Positions 16,545 through 29,843 of a stretch of 64,000 nucleotides of DNA are shown here, in pieces. How positions within the stretch are numbered: position 1 is the stretch's first letter; every line of letters starts with the position of its first letter. A program made the translations under genes and the position numbers. The notes beneath the pieces were generated by a model, which was not told where the DNA came from, ran no database searches, and saw nothing but the letters and a program-made list of their open reading frames with translations. The stretch is from contig NZ_CP126739.1 in NCBI RefSeq assembly GCF_030246885.1, forward strand, positions 1,674,001 through 1,738,000. Reading direction: 5' to 3'. This stretch comes from Microbacterium sp. zg-B185 (GTDB taxonomy: Bacteria > Actinomycetota > Actinomycetes > Actinomycetales > Microbacteriaceae).

Positions 16545-17449
16545 CCATCACGACTAGCCAGGCCCGCCCGCGAGCGACGGCTCGCCGAGACGCGTCGAAG
16601 GATGTGACGCGTCTCTTGCCACGACCGTTGCTCGTGGCCGCCACGGTCTTCCTTCTCGGCATCGTGTTGATTCCGATGGCCTACATCGTTCTGGCCTCCA
16701 TGAACACCGATGCCGGCGTCGCCAGTGGCGAGATCTGGCCAAGCTCCTTCTCTCTCGAGAGCTACGTCAAGATCTGGACCACTGTCGACCTCGCATCCGC
16801 TCTTCTGAACAGCACAATCGTGGCGGTGAGCGTCGCTATAGCATCTGCGTTCCTGGGTGTCGGCACGGCGTATGTCCTGGTTCGCTACGCGTTCACCGGT
16901 CGCTTCGTGGTCCTGCGAAGCCTGTTTGCTTTCCAAAGCATCCCTGGGACGCTCATGGTGCTGCCGGTGTTTGTCGTGTTCTCGTCTGTGGGAATGTATC
17001 TGGGCGTGATGGTTGTGGGCACCCTATGGGGGCTCTTTATCGCTTATCTGAGCTTCGCGCTGCCTTTCTCCACTTGGATCATGGTCACCTATCTGCGGGG
17101 GCTCCCCGTCGAACTCGAAGAAGCAGCTCGCATCGACGGGGCTAGTCACCTTCAGGTGCTCGTGCGTATCGTGATCCCGCTGAGTTGGCCCGCTATCGTC
17201 GTCGCCGGCATCTTCGCCTTCCTCCACAGTTGGAACGACGTGATCTTCGCTTCGGTGCTCACCTCGCCTGAGACTCGCACGGTCGCCATCGCGTTGCAGA
17301 ACTTCGCTGCCTCGCAGGAGGGCGGCCCACTCCCACTGCTGAGTCAGCTGATGGCCGTCTCGCTCATTTCCGCGGCGCCAGTCGTCATCCTCTACTTGGT
17401 TTTTCAGAGGTATCTCGTCGGTGGCCTCACTGCGGGTGCGGTCAAGTAG
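16541..17449 (+). CDS. CUT1 sugar ABC transporter permease (MalG/UgpE type)
   Basis: 302 residues from the ATG at 16541. It has six membrane segments, with the EAA loop VELEEAARIDGASHLQVLVR followed by the conserved IPLSWPAI, as in MalG-type permeases. It completes the importer with the MalF-like subunit. Its 3' end overlaps the 3' end of the convergent LacI gene by eight bases, so there is no room for a terminator between them. Confidence 0.92.
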   Translation: MTITTSQARPRATARRDASKDVTRLLPRPLLVAATVFLLGIVLIPMAYIVLASMNTDAGVASGEIWPSSFSLESYVKIWTTVDLASALLNSTIVAVSVAIASAFLGVGTAYVLVRYAFTGRFVVLRSLFAFQSIPGTLMVLPVFVVFSSVGMYLGVMVVGTLWGLFIAYLSFALPFSTWIMVTYLRGLPVELEEAARIDGASHLQVLVRIVIPLSWPAIVVAGIFAFLHSWNDVIFASVLTSPETRTVAIALQNFAASQEGGPLPLLSQLMAVSLISAAPVVILYLVFQRYLVGGLTAGAVK

Positions 17450-18425
17450 CCAAGGGAGCCGGGCCCGTCGATTCCCTTACCAGGAGGCGTGTGGGGATCG
17501 CGGTCACAGGATGGCCATCGACAGCGTGCCCAGCGAGAAGTGCGAGCAGTTTCGCCGTCGCGATACGGCCGGCCTGCGCGGCGTCCCCGGAGATGGTCGT
17601 GAGCGGTGGGGTGCAGAACGACGCTCCGAAGATGTCGTCGCAGCCGACGACGCTCATCCGGCCCGGTACGGCCACGCCGCGTTGCTCGAGGCGCTGGAGT
17701 ATCCCGATCGCGAGAAGGTCGTTGAATGCGACGCATGCGGTCGCGCTCGTCATCATTAGGGCATCCGCCGCCAATGCTCCGAACTCCAGCTGCGGGGGAT
17801 ACGGTCCCAGAGAATGGACGGTCATCTCCCGTTCACGCGCCAACGACTCCAGTTCCCGCCAGCGCCAGGAGTTCTGCCACGATCCCGTCGGACCCGCGAC
17901 GAATGCGATGTTCCGATGACTCAGGCTTCGAAGGTGATCGAGCGCCTGCTGCAGACCGATTCGCGTGTCGAGCAGGGCACCGGGGACTTCGTCTGAGACG
18001 CGGTTGATGGCGGTGAGCGGTATTTTGGCCGCGAGCGCCAGAAGAGTCTCGCTGTCCAGGCGAGTCGCGGTCAGGATGATGCCGTCCACCATCGGCAGCA
18101 GGCGGTTCAGCAGATCGCGTTCTGTGCCCGCCGCCTCGCCCGTATCGATCAGCATCTGCAGGAAACCCGCCGCCTGCAGGTGCCCCTGCGTTCCACGGAT
18201 GATGTCGAAGTAGAACGGGTTGGTGACGTCAGGAACCATGAGGGCGATGACGCCCTTGCGCTGCTTCAGATCCGAACGCCGTGACACATAACCCAACTCC
18301 TCGGCCGCTTGTATCACCTTTGCGCGTGTGGCCTCCGCGATGCGATCCGGGCGGGTCAGAGCGCGCGAGACCGTGGATGTCGCGACACCGGCACGTGCTG
18401 CCACCTCGCGGATCGTCACCGACAT
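17442..18425 (-). CDS. LacI-family transcriptional repressor of the glucuronide genes
   Basis: 327 residues; I take the ATG at 18425 because the protein then begins with the canonical MSVTIREVAARAGVATSTVS helix-turn-helix. The hinge helix and a ribose-binding-protein-like effector domain follow (GVIALMVPDVTNPFYFDIIRG, GCDDIFGASFCTPPLTTI). It lies between the convergent importer and the divergent catabolic operon, and TGGCAAC repeats lie in front of both. The likely effector is a glucuronide or uronate intermediate. Confidence 0.9.
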   Translation of the reverse strand: MSVTIREVAARAGVATSTVSRALTRPDRIAEATRAKVIQAAEELGYVSRRSDLKQRKGVIALMVPDVTNPFYFDIIRGTQGHLQAAGFLQMLIDTGEAAGTERDLLNRLLPMVDGIILTATRLDSETLLALAAKIPLTAINRVSDEVPGALLDTRIGLQQALDHLRSLSHRNIAFVAGPTGSWQNSWRWRELESLAREREMTVHSLGPYPPQLEFGALAADALMMTSATACVAFNDLLAIGILQRLEQRGVAVPGRMSVVGCDDIFGASFCTPPLTTISGDAAQAGRIATAKLLALLAGHAVDGHPVTAIPTRLLVRESTGPAPLAT

Positions 18426-18441
18426 GGACGTCCTCCTCAGA

Positions 18442-18480
18442 GTGGCAACGGATGGCAACAACTGCGCACTGATTTGCCAC
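18442..18480. promoter_or_regulatory. Candidate operator cluster between the LacI gene and the glucuronide operon
   Basis: GTGGCAAC (18442-18449) and TGGCAAC (18453-18459) are direct repeats, and TTGCCAC (18474-18480) is their inverse, so a GTGGCAA...TTGCCAC palindrome with a long spacer also exists. The location, between divergent regulator and target operon, suits auto-repression plus operon control. Confidence 0.5.
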
Positions 18481-18548
18481 GCGGTTAGCATACCCATGCG
18501 GCAGCGACGCTCAACGTGGGGTCCTGCGATTTGGCGGTAAGGGAGCGA

Positions 18549-21997
<3,449 letters not shown>

Positions 21998-22046
21998 GCC
22001 GCTCGGCCCAGAGGCGCACGACAACCGGGTACGGAGCGGTGCATCA

Positions 22047-23441
22047 ATGAGCCTTGCTGTGTCTTCGCGACTATTTCCCGCCGAGCCTCGCGTACGCGAC
22101 CTCACGAGGGGCATCTACGCGCTCACGGCCGCCCTGCCGATCATCTCGCCGCACGGGCACGTCAGTCCGACGCTGTTCATCGAAAATCGTGCCTTCCCCG
22201 ACCCGGTGGCGATGTTCATCCGCGACGATCACTACGTGACGCGCCTGATGCACGCGGACGGGGTGAGCCTGGACGCGTTCGGATTCGACGATCCGAACGC
22301 TGGAGCTGATCCCCGCGATCTGTGGCGCATGTTCTGCCAGCGCTGGCACGTCTTCGCCGGAACGGCGAGCGGGTACTGGCTTCGCTCCACCTTGACGGAC
22401 GTGCTGGGTATCGATCGCCCGATCTCCCGGGAGACGGCCGACCTCCTATTCGATGAGATATCCCATGCCCTGAGCGAACCGGAGATGCGCCCGCTGGCTC
22501 TTCTCGAACGGTTCCGCATCGACGTGCTTGCCACCACCGATGACCCGCTGGATTCACTTGCCGAGCACTGCCGACTCGCTGAGGACTCGACGATAACCAC
22601 TGTCATAAGACCGACTTTCCGGCCGGACGCCTACATCGATCCCGCGCATCCGCACTGGCGAACGCGCGTCGCCGCCCTGCTGGAGGAAGCGGGCGAATCG
22701 GGCTTCGACGGCTATCTTCGCGCTCTCGCCGCTCAGCGCGTGAGATTCGTCAATGCGGGTGCGACTTCCGCCGACTTCGGAGTCGTTTCCCCTGATACGA
22801 CCCCGCTCTCCGCTACCGAGGCGGCGTCGCTGTTCGAACGCGCGCGAAACGGCGACGCGAGCGCGGCAGACGCGACGTCATTCCTCGCGCACATGCTCTT
22901 CGAAAGCGCTCGCATGTCCGCGGTAGACGGGCTCGTTATGACCATTCATGCCGGCGTACTGCGAAATCACCATGCGCCCTCCTTCGCAGCGTACGGATCC
23001 GACCGCGGTCACGATATCCCCGCGCCGACCACCTTCGCGCAGGGGTTGCGACCCTTGCTCGACGAGTTCGGAACCGCACCCGGTTTTCAGCTCATCCTAT
23101 TCACCGTGGATGAGACGACCTACTCCCGGGAGATTGCGCCGCTCGCCGGCTTCTACCCGAGTGTGTACATCGGCGCGCCGTGGTGGTTCCTCGACGCACC
23201 CGAGAGCGCTCAGCGCTTTCGAGCCGCGACCGTCGAGACCGCCGGGTTCTATCGCGGGTCGGGGTTCGTCGACGACACCCGCGCGTTCCTGTCCATACCG
23301 GCTCGCCATGACATGGCGCGCCGGGTGGATGCAGGATTCCTGGCTCGAATGGTCGCCGATGAGCGACTCTCGCTCGACGAAGCTGAGGCCATCGCCGTGG
23401 ATCTCACCGATGCCATCCCCCGAAGAGCATTCAAACTGTGA
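22047..23441 (+). CDS. uxaC: Glucuronate isomerase (uronate isomerase)
   Basis: 464 residues from the ATG at 22047. It isomerises D-glucuronate to D-fructuronate. The amidohydrolase-fold signature is clear: ISPHGHVSP with the HxH metal pair early, FRIDVLATTDDP, and the late VDDTRAFLSIPARHDMARR segment. The preceding gene ends 49 bases upstream; the next starts at a GTG overlapping this stop. It is the second step of the pathway encoded by the operon. Confidence 0.95.
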   Translation: MSLAVSSRLFPAEPRVRDLTRGIYALTAALPIISPHGHVSPTLFIENRAFPDPVAMFIRDDHYVTRLMHADGVSLDAFGFDDPNAGADPRDLWRMFCQRWHVFAGTASGYWLRSTLTDVLGIDRPISRETADLLFDEISHALSEPEMRPLALLERFRIDVLATTDDPLDSLAEHCRLAEDSTITTVIRPTFRPDAYIDPAHPHWRTRVAALLEEAGESGFDGYLRALAAQRVRFVNAGATSADFGVVSPDTTPLSATEAASLFERARNGDASAADATSFLAHMLFESARMSAVDGLVMTIHAGVLRNHHAPSFAAYGSDRGHDIPAPTTFAQGLRPLLDEFGTAPGFQLILFTVDETTYSREIAPLAGFYPSVYIGAPWWFLDAPESAQRFRAATVETAGFYRGSGFVDDTRAFLSIPARHDMARRVDAGFLARMVADERLSLDEAEAIAVDLTDAIPRRAFKL

Positions 23442-24904
23442 TCCTGCACACCGCCGAGCGGGGCCGCGTACAGGATGTCCCGCTGCTCACGGCCGCCACC
23501 GCGGCCGAACTCATCGGGCATCCTGTGGAGCGCCCGCCGGTACGAATCGTCCACATCGGTCTGGGCGCGTTTCACCGCGCGCATCAGCTCTGGTACACCG
23601 CGGCGGTGGATGACGAGAATCAATGGGGCGTCCTGGCTTTCACCGGGCGCTCGCCGGACGCAGCGCGCACTCTCGCCGCACAGGATGGTCTGTTCACCCT
23701 CGTCGAGCGATCCGAGGAGAAAGACACCCCGGCAATCATCCCCAACCTCGTGGGAGCGTGCGACGGGAACGACCTCGACGCGCTCGCGACGGCGGTCTCG
23801 TCCCCGGAGGTGGTGATCGTCACGTTGACGATCACCGAGTCGGGGTACCGGCTCGACCCCCACGGGGATCTCGACGACACCGACGAGCAGACCCGGCGAG
23901 ACCTCGACGCGTGGACCCGGGGGAGCGATCGAGGGTTCGTTCCGCCTCTTGCGACACCTCTCGCCCGCCTCGCCTACGCGCTGGACCGACGTCGGCTCGA
24001 TTCGGGGGCGCCCATCGCGATCGTTCCCTGTGACAACCTGCCGGACAACGGCCGCACCGTTCGTGCGGCGATGATCGCGCTCACTTCGGGCATCGCCCCG
24101 GAACTCGCGGCGTGGCTTGCACGCTCGGTCTCCTTCGTGTCGACGGTGGTGGATCGCATCACGCCGGCCACCACTGCGGAGGATATCGAGCTTCTGGAAC
24201 GCTCCGTCGGATACCGCGACCGGTCGATGGTGGTGACCGAGCCATTCTCGGAATGGATCCTCAGCGGGTCCTTCCCCGCGGGCCGCCCCTGGTGGGAGCG
24301 CGCCGGGGCGCGCATCGTCGAGGATGTGGGCCCCTACGAGAGACGCAAACTGTGGTTCCTCAACGGCGCACACACGCTGCTCGCGACGACAGCGCGACAG
24401 CGAGGCCACACGACCGTGGCAGACGCCATGGCGGATCCCATCGTGCGGCACTGGGTGGATGCATATTGGGACCAGGCGAGCGAGGGTTTGCGCGAGGACG
24501 ACATCGATCTCCGCCACTACAGACACGACCTCCTGCAGCGATTCGGGAACAGCCGGATCGTCCACCGCCTGGACCAGATCGCGACGGGCACGCTCGCCAA
24601 GCTGAGGATCCGAGCCGTTCCCGTGGTTCGGATCCTCTCGGCCGCGGGACCCCCGCCGGACAGCATCTTGCTGGCGATCTCCGGCTGGATCGCCGGTGTC
24701 CTCAGCGGCCGGGTGGACGCCGATCCGGAATCCGACGCGATCGCGAGCGCCGCGTCTTCTCGCGAGCCCGCTGCCGCGCTGCTGCGCCTGCTTGACCCGC
24801 ATCTCGCTGACGATCCCGCGAACGCCGCCGTCATCGCCAGGCAGGTCGCCGCGTGCCTCGCCGGCCATGACCCTAACCCCGCTTCATTGAAGGAGCAGAC
24901 ATGA
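23438..24904 (+). CDS. uxuB: Fructuronate reductase (mannitol dehydrogenase family)
   Basis: 488 residues from a GTG at 23438, overlapping the uxaC stop. NAD-dependent polyol dehydrogenase family: N-terminal Rossmann start [14 protein letters not shown], and the catalytic K-x4-N-x2-H motif in [15 protein letters not shown]. In this context it reduces D-fructuronate to D-mannonate. A tagaturonate reductase or mannitol dehydrogenase would look similar, but the uxaC and mannonate-dehydratase neighbours support fructuronate. Its stop overlaps the start of the next gene (ATGA). Confidence 0.9.
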   Translation: MILHTAERGRVQDVPLLTAATAAELIGHPVERPPVRIVHIGLGAFHRAHQLWYTAAVDDENQWGVLAFTGRSPDAARTLAAQDGLFTLVERSEEKDTPAIIPNLVGACDGNDLDALATAVSSPEVVIVTLTITESGYRLDPHGDLDDTDEQTRRDLDAWTRGSDRGFVPPLATPLARLAYALDRRRLDSGAPIAIVPCDNLPDNGRTVRAAMIALTSGIAPELAAWLARSVSFVSTVVDRITPATTAEDIELLERSVGYRDRSMVVTEPFSEWILSGSFPAGRPWWERAGARIVEDVGPYERRKLWFLNGAHTLLATTARQRGHTTVADAMADPIVRHWVDAYWDQASEGLREDDIDLRHYRHDLLQRFGNSRIVHRLDQIATGTLAKLRIRAVPVVRILSAAGPPPDSILLAISGWIAGVLSGRVDADPESDAIASAASSREPAAALLRLLDPHLADDPANAAVIARQVAACLAGHDPNPASLKEQT

Positions 24905-26139
24905 GAATCGACAAAGCCGAAGTCATCGTCACGAGCCCCGACCGCAACTTCGTGACCCTCAAGCTCACGACGGTCGATGGTTTGACCGGTCTGGGCGACG
25001 CGACGCTCAACGGGCGCGAGCTCGCGGTCGTCGCCTATCTCAAGGAGCACGTCGTCCCCCTCCTGTTCGGCGCGGATGCCTCGCGGATCGAGGACACTTG
25101 GCAGTTGCTCTACCGCTCCGCATACTGGCGGCGCGGCCCGGTCACGATGGCGGCGATCGCGTCGGTCGACATGGCGCTGTGGGATATCAAGGGCAAAGCG
25201 GCCGGGATGCCGGTGTACCAGCTCTTGGGGGGCGCTTCACGCAACGGCTTGATGGCGTATGGCCACGCGTCCGGGAAGGAGCTGCCCGAGCTGTTCGACT
25301 CGATCCGTGCGCACCAAGAAGAGGGCTTCAAGGCCATTCGCGTGCAGACGGGTGTGCCGACGCTCAAGGCGATCTACGGCATCGCCGCTCAGGGAGCCGA
25401 TGTCGGCGACGCAACGGTGCGGTACGACCACGAGCCGGCTCGCCGCGGTACCAAACCCGTCGAGGAGGACTGGGACACCCGGGCATACCTGAATCACCTA
25501 CCTGGCGTCTTCGAGCAGGTACGCAACGAGTTCGGTCCAGACCTGCCCCTGCTGCATGACGGGCATCACCGGATGACCCCCATCCAGGCCGCTCGCCTCG
25601 GTAAAGATCTCGAGCCCTATGACCTCTTCTGGCTCGAGGACTGCACGCCGGCCGAGAATCAGGAGTCGCTTCGACTCGTCCGGCAGCACACCACCACCCC
25701 GCTCGCGATCGGGGAGATATTCAACACGATCTGGGATTTCAAGGACATCATCCGCGATCAGCTCATCGACTACGTCCGTGGCGCGGTCACGCACATGGGT
25801 GGCATCAGTCCGCTGAAGAAGACGCTCGACTACGCAGCCATGTACCAGATCAAGTCAGGCATGCACGGACCCACCGACATCTCGCCCGTCGGCATGGCAG
25901 CTGCCATGCACTTGGGGCTGTCGATCCACAACTTCGGCATCCAGGAGTACATGCGCCACGGCGCGCGGACCGACCAGGTCTTCCAACAGTCGTTCACCTG
26001 GACTGACGGGTACCTGCACCCCGGTGATGCACCCGGCCTGGGCGTCGAGCTCGACGTGGACGAATCGGGCAAGTATCCCTACGCGCAGGCCTACCTGCCC
26101 TACAACCGCCTGCTCGACGGCACGGTGCACGACTGGTGA
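24901..26139 (+). CDS. manD: D-mannonate dehydratase, ManD type (enolase superfamily)
   Basis: 412 residues. It dehydrates D-mannonate to 2-keto-3-deoxygluconate (KDG). Enolase-superfamily features: [40 protein letters not shown], metal ligands in LLHDGHH, WLEDCTP and AIGEIFN, and MHGPTDISP near the C-terminal end of the barrel. This is the ManD family, not the unrelated UxuA family found in E. coli. It overlaps both neighbours by four bases. Some ManD-like proteins are poorly active or specific for other acid sugars, but the operon supports mannonate. Confidence 0.92.
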   Translation: MRIDKAEVIVTSPDRNFVTLKLTTVDGLTGLGDATLNGRELAVVAYLKEHVVPLLFGADASRIEDTWQLLYRSAYWRRGPVTMAAIASVDMALWDIKGKAAGMPVYQLLGGASRNGLMAYGHASGKELPELFDSIRAHQEEGFKAIRVQTGVPTLKAIYGIAAQGADVGDATVRYDHEPARRGTKPVEEDWDTRAYLNHLPGVFEQVRNEFGPDLPLLHDGHHRMTPIQAARLGKDLEPYDLFWLEDCTPAENQESLRLVRQHTTTPLAIGEIFNTIWDFKDIIRDQLIDYVRGAVTHMGGISPLKKTLDYAAMYQIKSGMHGPTDISPVGMAAAMHLGLSIHNFGIQEYMRHGARTDQVFQQSFTWTDGYLHPGDAPGLGVELDVDESGKYPYAQAYLPYNRLLDGTVHDW

Positions 26140-26678
26140 CCGATCTGCAGCCGAAGACTCCGATCATAGTCATGGGCGTCTCCGGGAGCGGAAAGTCCAC
26201 TGTCGGCCGACTCCTGGCCGACAGGATGGGGCGGTTCTTCTACGATGCGGACGACCTGCACTCGGCTGATGCCGTGGAACGGATGACGCGAGGCGAATCG
26301 CTGACCGATGACGATCGATGGCCGTGGCTCGACCGAGTGGCAGACCAGATCGCGGGGAGCTGTCGCCGTGGCTCGCCACCCGTCGTCGCCTGCTCCGCGC
26401 TGCGACGTGCCTATCGCGAGCGACTGCAGGCGAGATCACCAGCTTCGATCTTCTTCGTGCACCTCTCTGGCGGGGCGGAGGTTCTGGCACGTCGGATGGC
26501 GACGAGGGCTGAACACTTCATGCCGACGTCCTTGCTGACGAGCCAGCTGGACACGCTTGAACCCCTCGAGGACGACGAGCACGGCGCAAGCGTTTTAGTC
26601 ACTGATCCACCGGAACATGTAGTGACCAACATCCTCCGGAAGCTCGGTGCCGGCGAATTTCCTCCTGGCCGCCCGTAA
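26136..26678 (+). CDS. gntK: Gluconokinase-family sugar-acid kinase
   Basis: 180 residues; P-loop GVSGSGKST (about 14-22), [28 protein letters not shown] and [15 protein letters not shown] are diagnostic of thermoresistant gluconokinase. The expected next enzyme for KDG would be a PfkB-type KDG kinase, absent here. This protein may phosphorylate gluconate from another source, or act on a related acid sugar. No KDPG aldolase gene lies in the window. It is the last gene of the run and starts inside the manD stop. Confidence 0.9.
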   Translation: MTDLQPKTPIIVMGVSGSGKSTVGRLLADRMGRFFYDADDLHSADAVERMTRGESLTDDDRWPWLDRVADQIAGSCRRGSPPVVACSALRRAYRERLQARSPASIFFVHLSGGAEVLARRMATRAEHFMPTSLLTSQLDTLEPLEDDEHGASVLVTDPPEHVVTNILRKLGAGEFPPGRP

Positions 26679-27526
26679 GTGCCGACAGCAACTGATCGCG
26701 CGGACAGCCCGCAGCGCCGCTCATATCCTCGTTGCGGCGACGTTCTTTTCGAGCGGCTTCGTGGCAATCGCTTCACCGTCCGGGGAAGGACCGCGACCCC
26801 CACACGATCTTCAATGATGATGTCTCGTGAACGGACGACCACACGGCCGATCGCGACGGGATCGTCAGCCGAAAACGGTCGCCTTCTATGCGGCCCGGGG
26901 GCACCTCACCCGCGACACTCGGGCGAGAACGTCGGGATAGTGTTGCGAGCGCCGCACGGGCGGGAAGGTCAGCCGATCCGCGGGCAAACGATCGAGAAGG
27001 AACGCATCGCATCGGATACGACATGCGTATGTACTACCGAGGTGTCGAGTTCTCCCAGGATTGCGACACACCGGACTCAATCGGTGTCGAGTACTTCGGG
27101 GCGGCTGGTCGCCCGCTCAATGGCCCTGGCGTCGCGACTTGGTGAGCGTGGGTCTAACCCTATGAGCACCAACCCGACTGCTCCATCGCGCGCGCGGAAG
27201 CGGTTGTGCGCGGGGCGCGGCAGCGGTCTCCATCCGTGAACGACGGGCTCTCGATCCTGTAGTGAGCCTGCGCCAGATCAACCTCGCCATGAACATCGCC
27301 GGTGGGCCGGTCGTCCGCCCGTCTACCGCACGACGACAACGCCAAGAGAGATCAAGTAACGGTCGGGCTCGTCACGGCGGGCGCGGCTGGAACTGGTGCG
27401 GCTCGCAGACGTGAATCATACTGCGCTCTAAGGCAGCCGGTGTTGCGCCACGCGACCGGACGCCGGCATTTACGCCCAGCCCGCGGTGGCGTCGCTGAAA
27501 TGATCACTGTGCGGGGCCGAGTTGCG
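26679..27526. other. 848-bp region without a recognisable gene
   Basis: Both strands carry only short frames without recognisable motifs. The sequence between the end of the glucuronide operon and the end of the convergent nitrilase gene may be decayed coding DNA: composition is coding-like but interrupted. No repeat, tRNA or hairpin strong enough to report. Confidence 0.5.
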
Positions 27527-28507
27527 CTAATCGTCGGCGTCAAGGGGTGGGTATGAGCGTGTGTCCGCTGTCACGAGTTCCTCGAACGCCGCCTTGCGGC
27601 GGCGGTCGATCGTCACCTGAAAGATGTCCGGACGTGAATAGTGCCCAACCGGATCGAAGAAGTGGTTGGCGATATCGATGAAGCCAAGATCGATGTCGGC
27701 ATACACGATTCCTTCCTGATCCGGCGGGAGCGTGTCGCTCAACAGCGTCGTGTCGGGACCGAAGATCCGGGCGTAACCGCCACCCCGGAATGGCGGGGCT
27801 TCGCCGCCCGCCTCTGAGCTGAATACCGCGACGCCCTTCTCAGTGACGATCTGCGAGGACATCAGGACGAACTCGCTCGCCTCCATGGCATTCGACTGAT
27901 TTAGCGCGATCGTGCCCTCTGCGCTGAGCATCGCCCCACCAAAGTAGTTGAGCGGCGGCCATGATGCGATGCGGATCTGCTCGTCTTGAGCGATCAGTGC
28001 GAACTTGGACAGCGGCTGCATGTTCTCCGCGCAGTTCAAGGCTCCGATCCTTCCCACGCTCGTCTGCACCACCTGCAAGTCGCTCCCGTCGCCTTGACCG
28101 AAGAGTATGCGCTCCACGTGGGTCGGCTTGAGCTTTCGCCGGTGCAAGACGATCGCTCCGTGTTCATCGACGACGCATTGAGACATGTATAGGGTGCTCG
28201 CGCCACGTTCTGCGAACCCGAAACCTACGATGATTCCCAGATCCCGCGCCGCAGCCCGAATTCGCAGCATCTCCGGTCCGTCGACGGCCAGTGCTTCTGC
28301 CCGGTATCGGGCGACGTAGGGAAGCTCTTCGAAGGCGTTCGTGCTCAGAAGGAAGACGGGATAGCCGGGCAGCCATAGTTCAGGAAAAGCGACCAGGCGG
28401 GCGCCCTGTGACTCGGCTTCGGCCATCAGCGCGATCGTCTTGTCGGTCGTAGCGGTGAGATCCATCCATTCCGGCTCCGCCTGCACGGCAGCGACTCGTG
28501 TGCTCAT
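27527..28507 (-). CDS. Nitrilase (carbon-nitrogen hydrolase family)
   Basis: 326 residues from the ATG at 28507. Nitrilases convert nitriles to carboxylic acids plus ammonia through a Glu-Lys-Cys triad: E43 in FPELWLPGYP, K127 in KLKPTHVER and C159 in GALNCAENMQPL. FPELWLPGYP and KPTHVER place it among true nitrilases rather than amidases. The cysteine neighbourhood reads CAEN where many nitrilases have CWEH or CWEN, a possible specificity marker. An AraC-type regulator lies 35 bases upstream on the same strand. No aldoxime dehydratase is adjacent. Confidence 0.9.
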   Translation of the reverse strand: MSTRVAAVQAEPEWMDLTATTDKTIALMAEAESQGARLVAFPELWLPGYPVFLLSTNAFEELPYVARYRAEALAVDGPEMLRIRAAARDLGIIVGFGFAERGASTLYMSQCVVDEHGAIVLHRRKLKPTHVERILFGQGDGSDLQVVQTSVGRIGALNCAENMQPLSKFALIAQDEQIRIASWPPLNYFGGAMLSAEGTIALNQSNAMEASEFVLMSSQIVTEKGVAVFSSEAGGEAPPFRGGGYARIFGPDTTLLSDTLPPDQEGIVYADIDLGFIDIANHFFDPVGHYSRPDIFQVTIDRRRKAAFEELVTADTRSYPPLDADD

Positions 28508-28542
28508 TGTCTTCCTTCATGTCGGTTGATCGTGACCACACC

Positions 28543-29541
28543 CTATGGGGGCTCGTTTTGACCCATCGAGGCATTCAGTGCACCCAATCCGGGCGATTCC
28601 TGCAATTCCCGAGGAGGCGCCTCCCGGCTCCGCCGATAGACACTTGGCGTCGTCGCGATGGCGCGGCGAAAGGCGCGCACGAATGTGCTAGTTTCCGCGA
28701 AGCCGCATGCAGCCGAAATGTCGACGATTGAAATGTCCGTGCCGCGAAGCAAGCCACAGGCGCGGCGAATTCTCATCGCGCGGATGAACGCTGCCGGAGT
28801 GGTTCCTCTCGTCGTAAAGGCCGAGTGAACCGTCCGAACAGAGACGCTGTGAACGGTGGCGAGGAAACCCACCGACAGGTCGGGATTGGGAAGTTCCCGA
28901 ATGACTGTGCGCCGCAAGTCAGCGAAGAGCGCGACCGACCGCGCGCTGTCACCGTCACCTCCTTGGCCCGCGATCGTGCGGGCAATGGAGATCGCGAGCT
29001 GACCGAGCGTGTCCGCCACGAGAGTGCGAACCGTCCCATCTTCTGACGGGAGGCTATAGCGAAGTCCGACCTGAAGGTACTCGCGCATCAGAGCCCACTG
29101 AGGAACTCGGTGATCGATAGGCGTTGTCATCGCAGAGGACAGGCCGCGTTCCGACAATGCCAAGTGGTCGCGCTGAATCTGCACCAGCACCGAGTCGATC
29201 GCTTCTGGGAACGCCAATTCGTATGGCTGCCTCGTGTCATACATCGTCGCCTCGCCAGCCGCAACGGCTACCGACCGGCCGTGCTGCTGCGCGGACGACG
29301 TGCCGGCTAAATTGAACTGGAGCAGGATCCCGGAGTCGGCCGATCCGTCAATGAGGGGTGCCGTTCTCGAGAGTCGATGGGGTGATGATCGCGCGCGGAC
29401 CAGCGCGAAGGCACCGCTCAGGTCCTCTCTCGCGAGAGATCCACGAAAGTCTCCGCCGAGCGCGTCCGCACGAAGCGACACAACAGCACGCTTCGATGCC
29501 TCCTCCCACTCGTCGGGCGAATTGGCCGTCAGCTCCAGCAT
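28543..29541 (-). CDS. AraC-family transcriptional regulator
   Basis: 332 residues. The N-terminal part is an AraC-type sensor domain (SAQQHGRSVAVAAGEATMYD then TRQPYELAFPEAID), and the C-terminal 110 residues hold two helix-turn-helix units: LSVGFLATVHSVSVRTVHSAF and DISAACGFAETSTFVRAF, with the usual RRAIATTPSVYRR end. It is immediately upstream of the nitrilase gene on the same strand, so activation of the nitrilase in response to a nitrile or its product is likely. Both genes could share one promoter upstream of 29541. Confidence 0.9.
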   Translation of the reverse strand: MLELTANSPDEWEEASKRAVVSLRADALGGDFRGSLAREDLSGAFALVRARSSPHRLSRTAPLIDGSADSGILLQFNLAGTSSAQQHGRSVAVAAGEATMYDTRQPYELAFPEAIDSVLVQIQRDHLALSERGLSSAMTTPIDHRVPQWALMREYLQVGLRYSLPSEDGTVRTLVADTLGQLAISIARTIAGQGGDGDSARSVALFADLRRTVIRELPNPDLSVGFLATVHSVSVRTVHSAFTTRGTTPAAFIRAMRIRRACGLLRGTDISIVDISAACGFAETSTFVRAFRRAIATTPSVYRRSREAPPRELQESPGLGALNASMGQNEPP

Positions 29542-29843
29542 GAGGCCATTATGTGGGACCAGTTCCTGGAGCGGTTCAATACTGATCGAACGTCGTCGGT
29601 CGATGGCCTAGCCGCTTCAGGCGCGCCACCCGCAACCCTTGTTGCCGGGTGCGCCCGCAGGGGCGTCCTCCTGCGCGTCGCCGTCAGTGCCCGGGCTGCC
29701 GAAGCTGAGGTCGGTGCCCACATCTTGAAGTAGCGGTCCATGGCTTCACGCCTTGCGACCGCCTCCGGGGGTGGCGCAGAGCTTCTCGACCACGTTCATG
29801 GCTCGCAGGGTCTCCATCGCGTCGCCGCGGTACGTCGGCATAC
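29542..29843. other. Intergenic region with possible minus-strand gene relic
   Basis: About 300 bases without an intact gene. Read on the minus strand, 29750-29990 contains short coding-like stretches that end in stops (for instance one ending VVEKLCATPGGGRKA), suggesting the 3' end of a lost gene. I cannot name the family. Confidence 0.35.

Noticed and set aside
26136..26678. Annotating the kinase as a KDG kinase
   Set aside because: KDG kinases are PfkB-type; this sequence has the gluconokinase P-loop and motifs.
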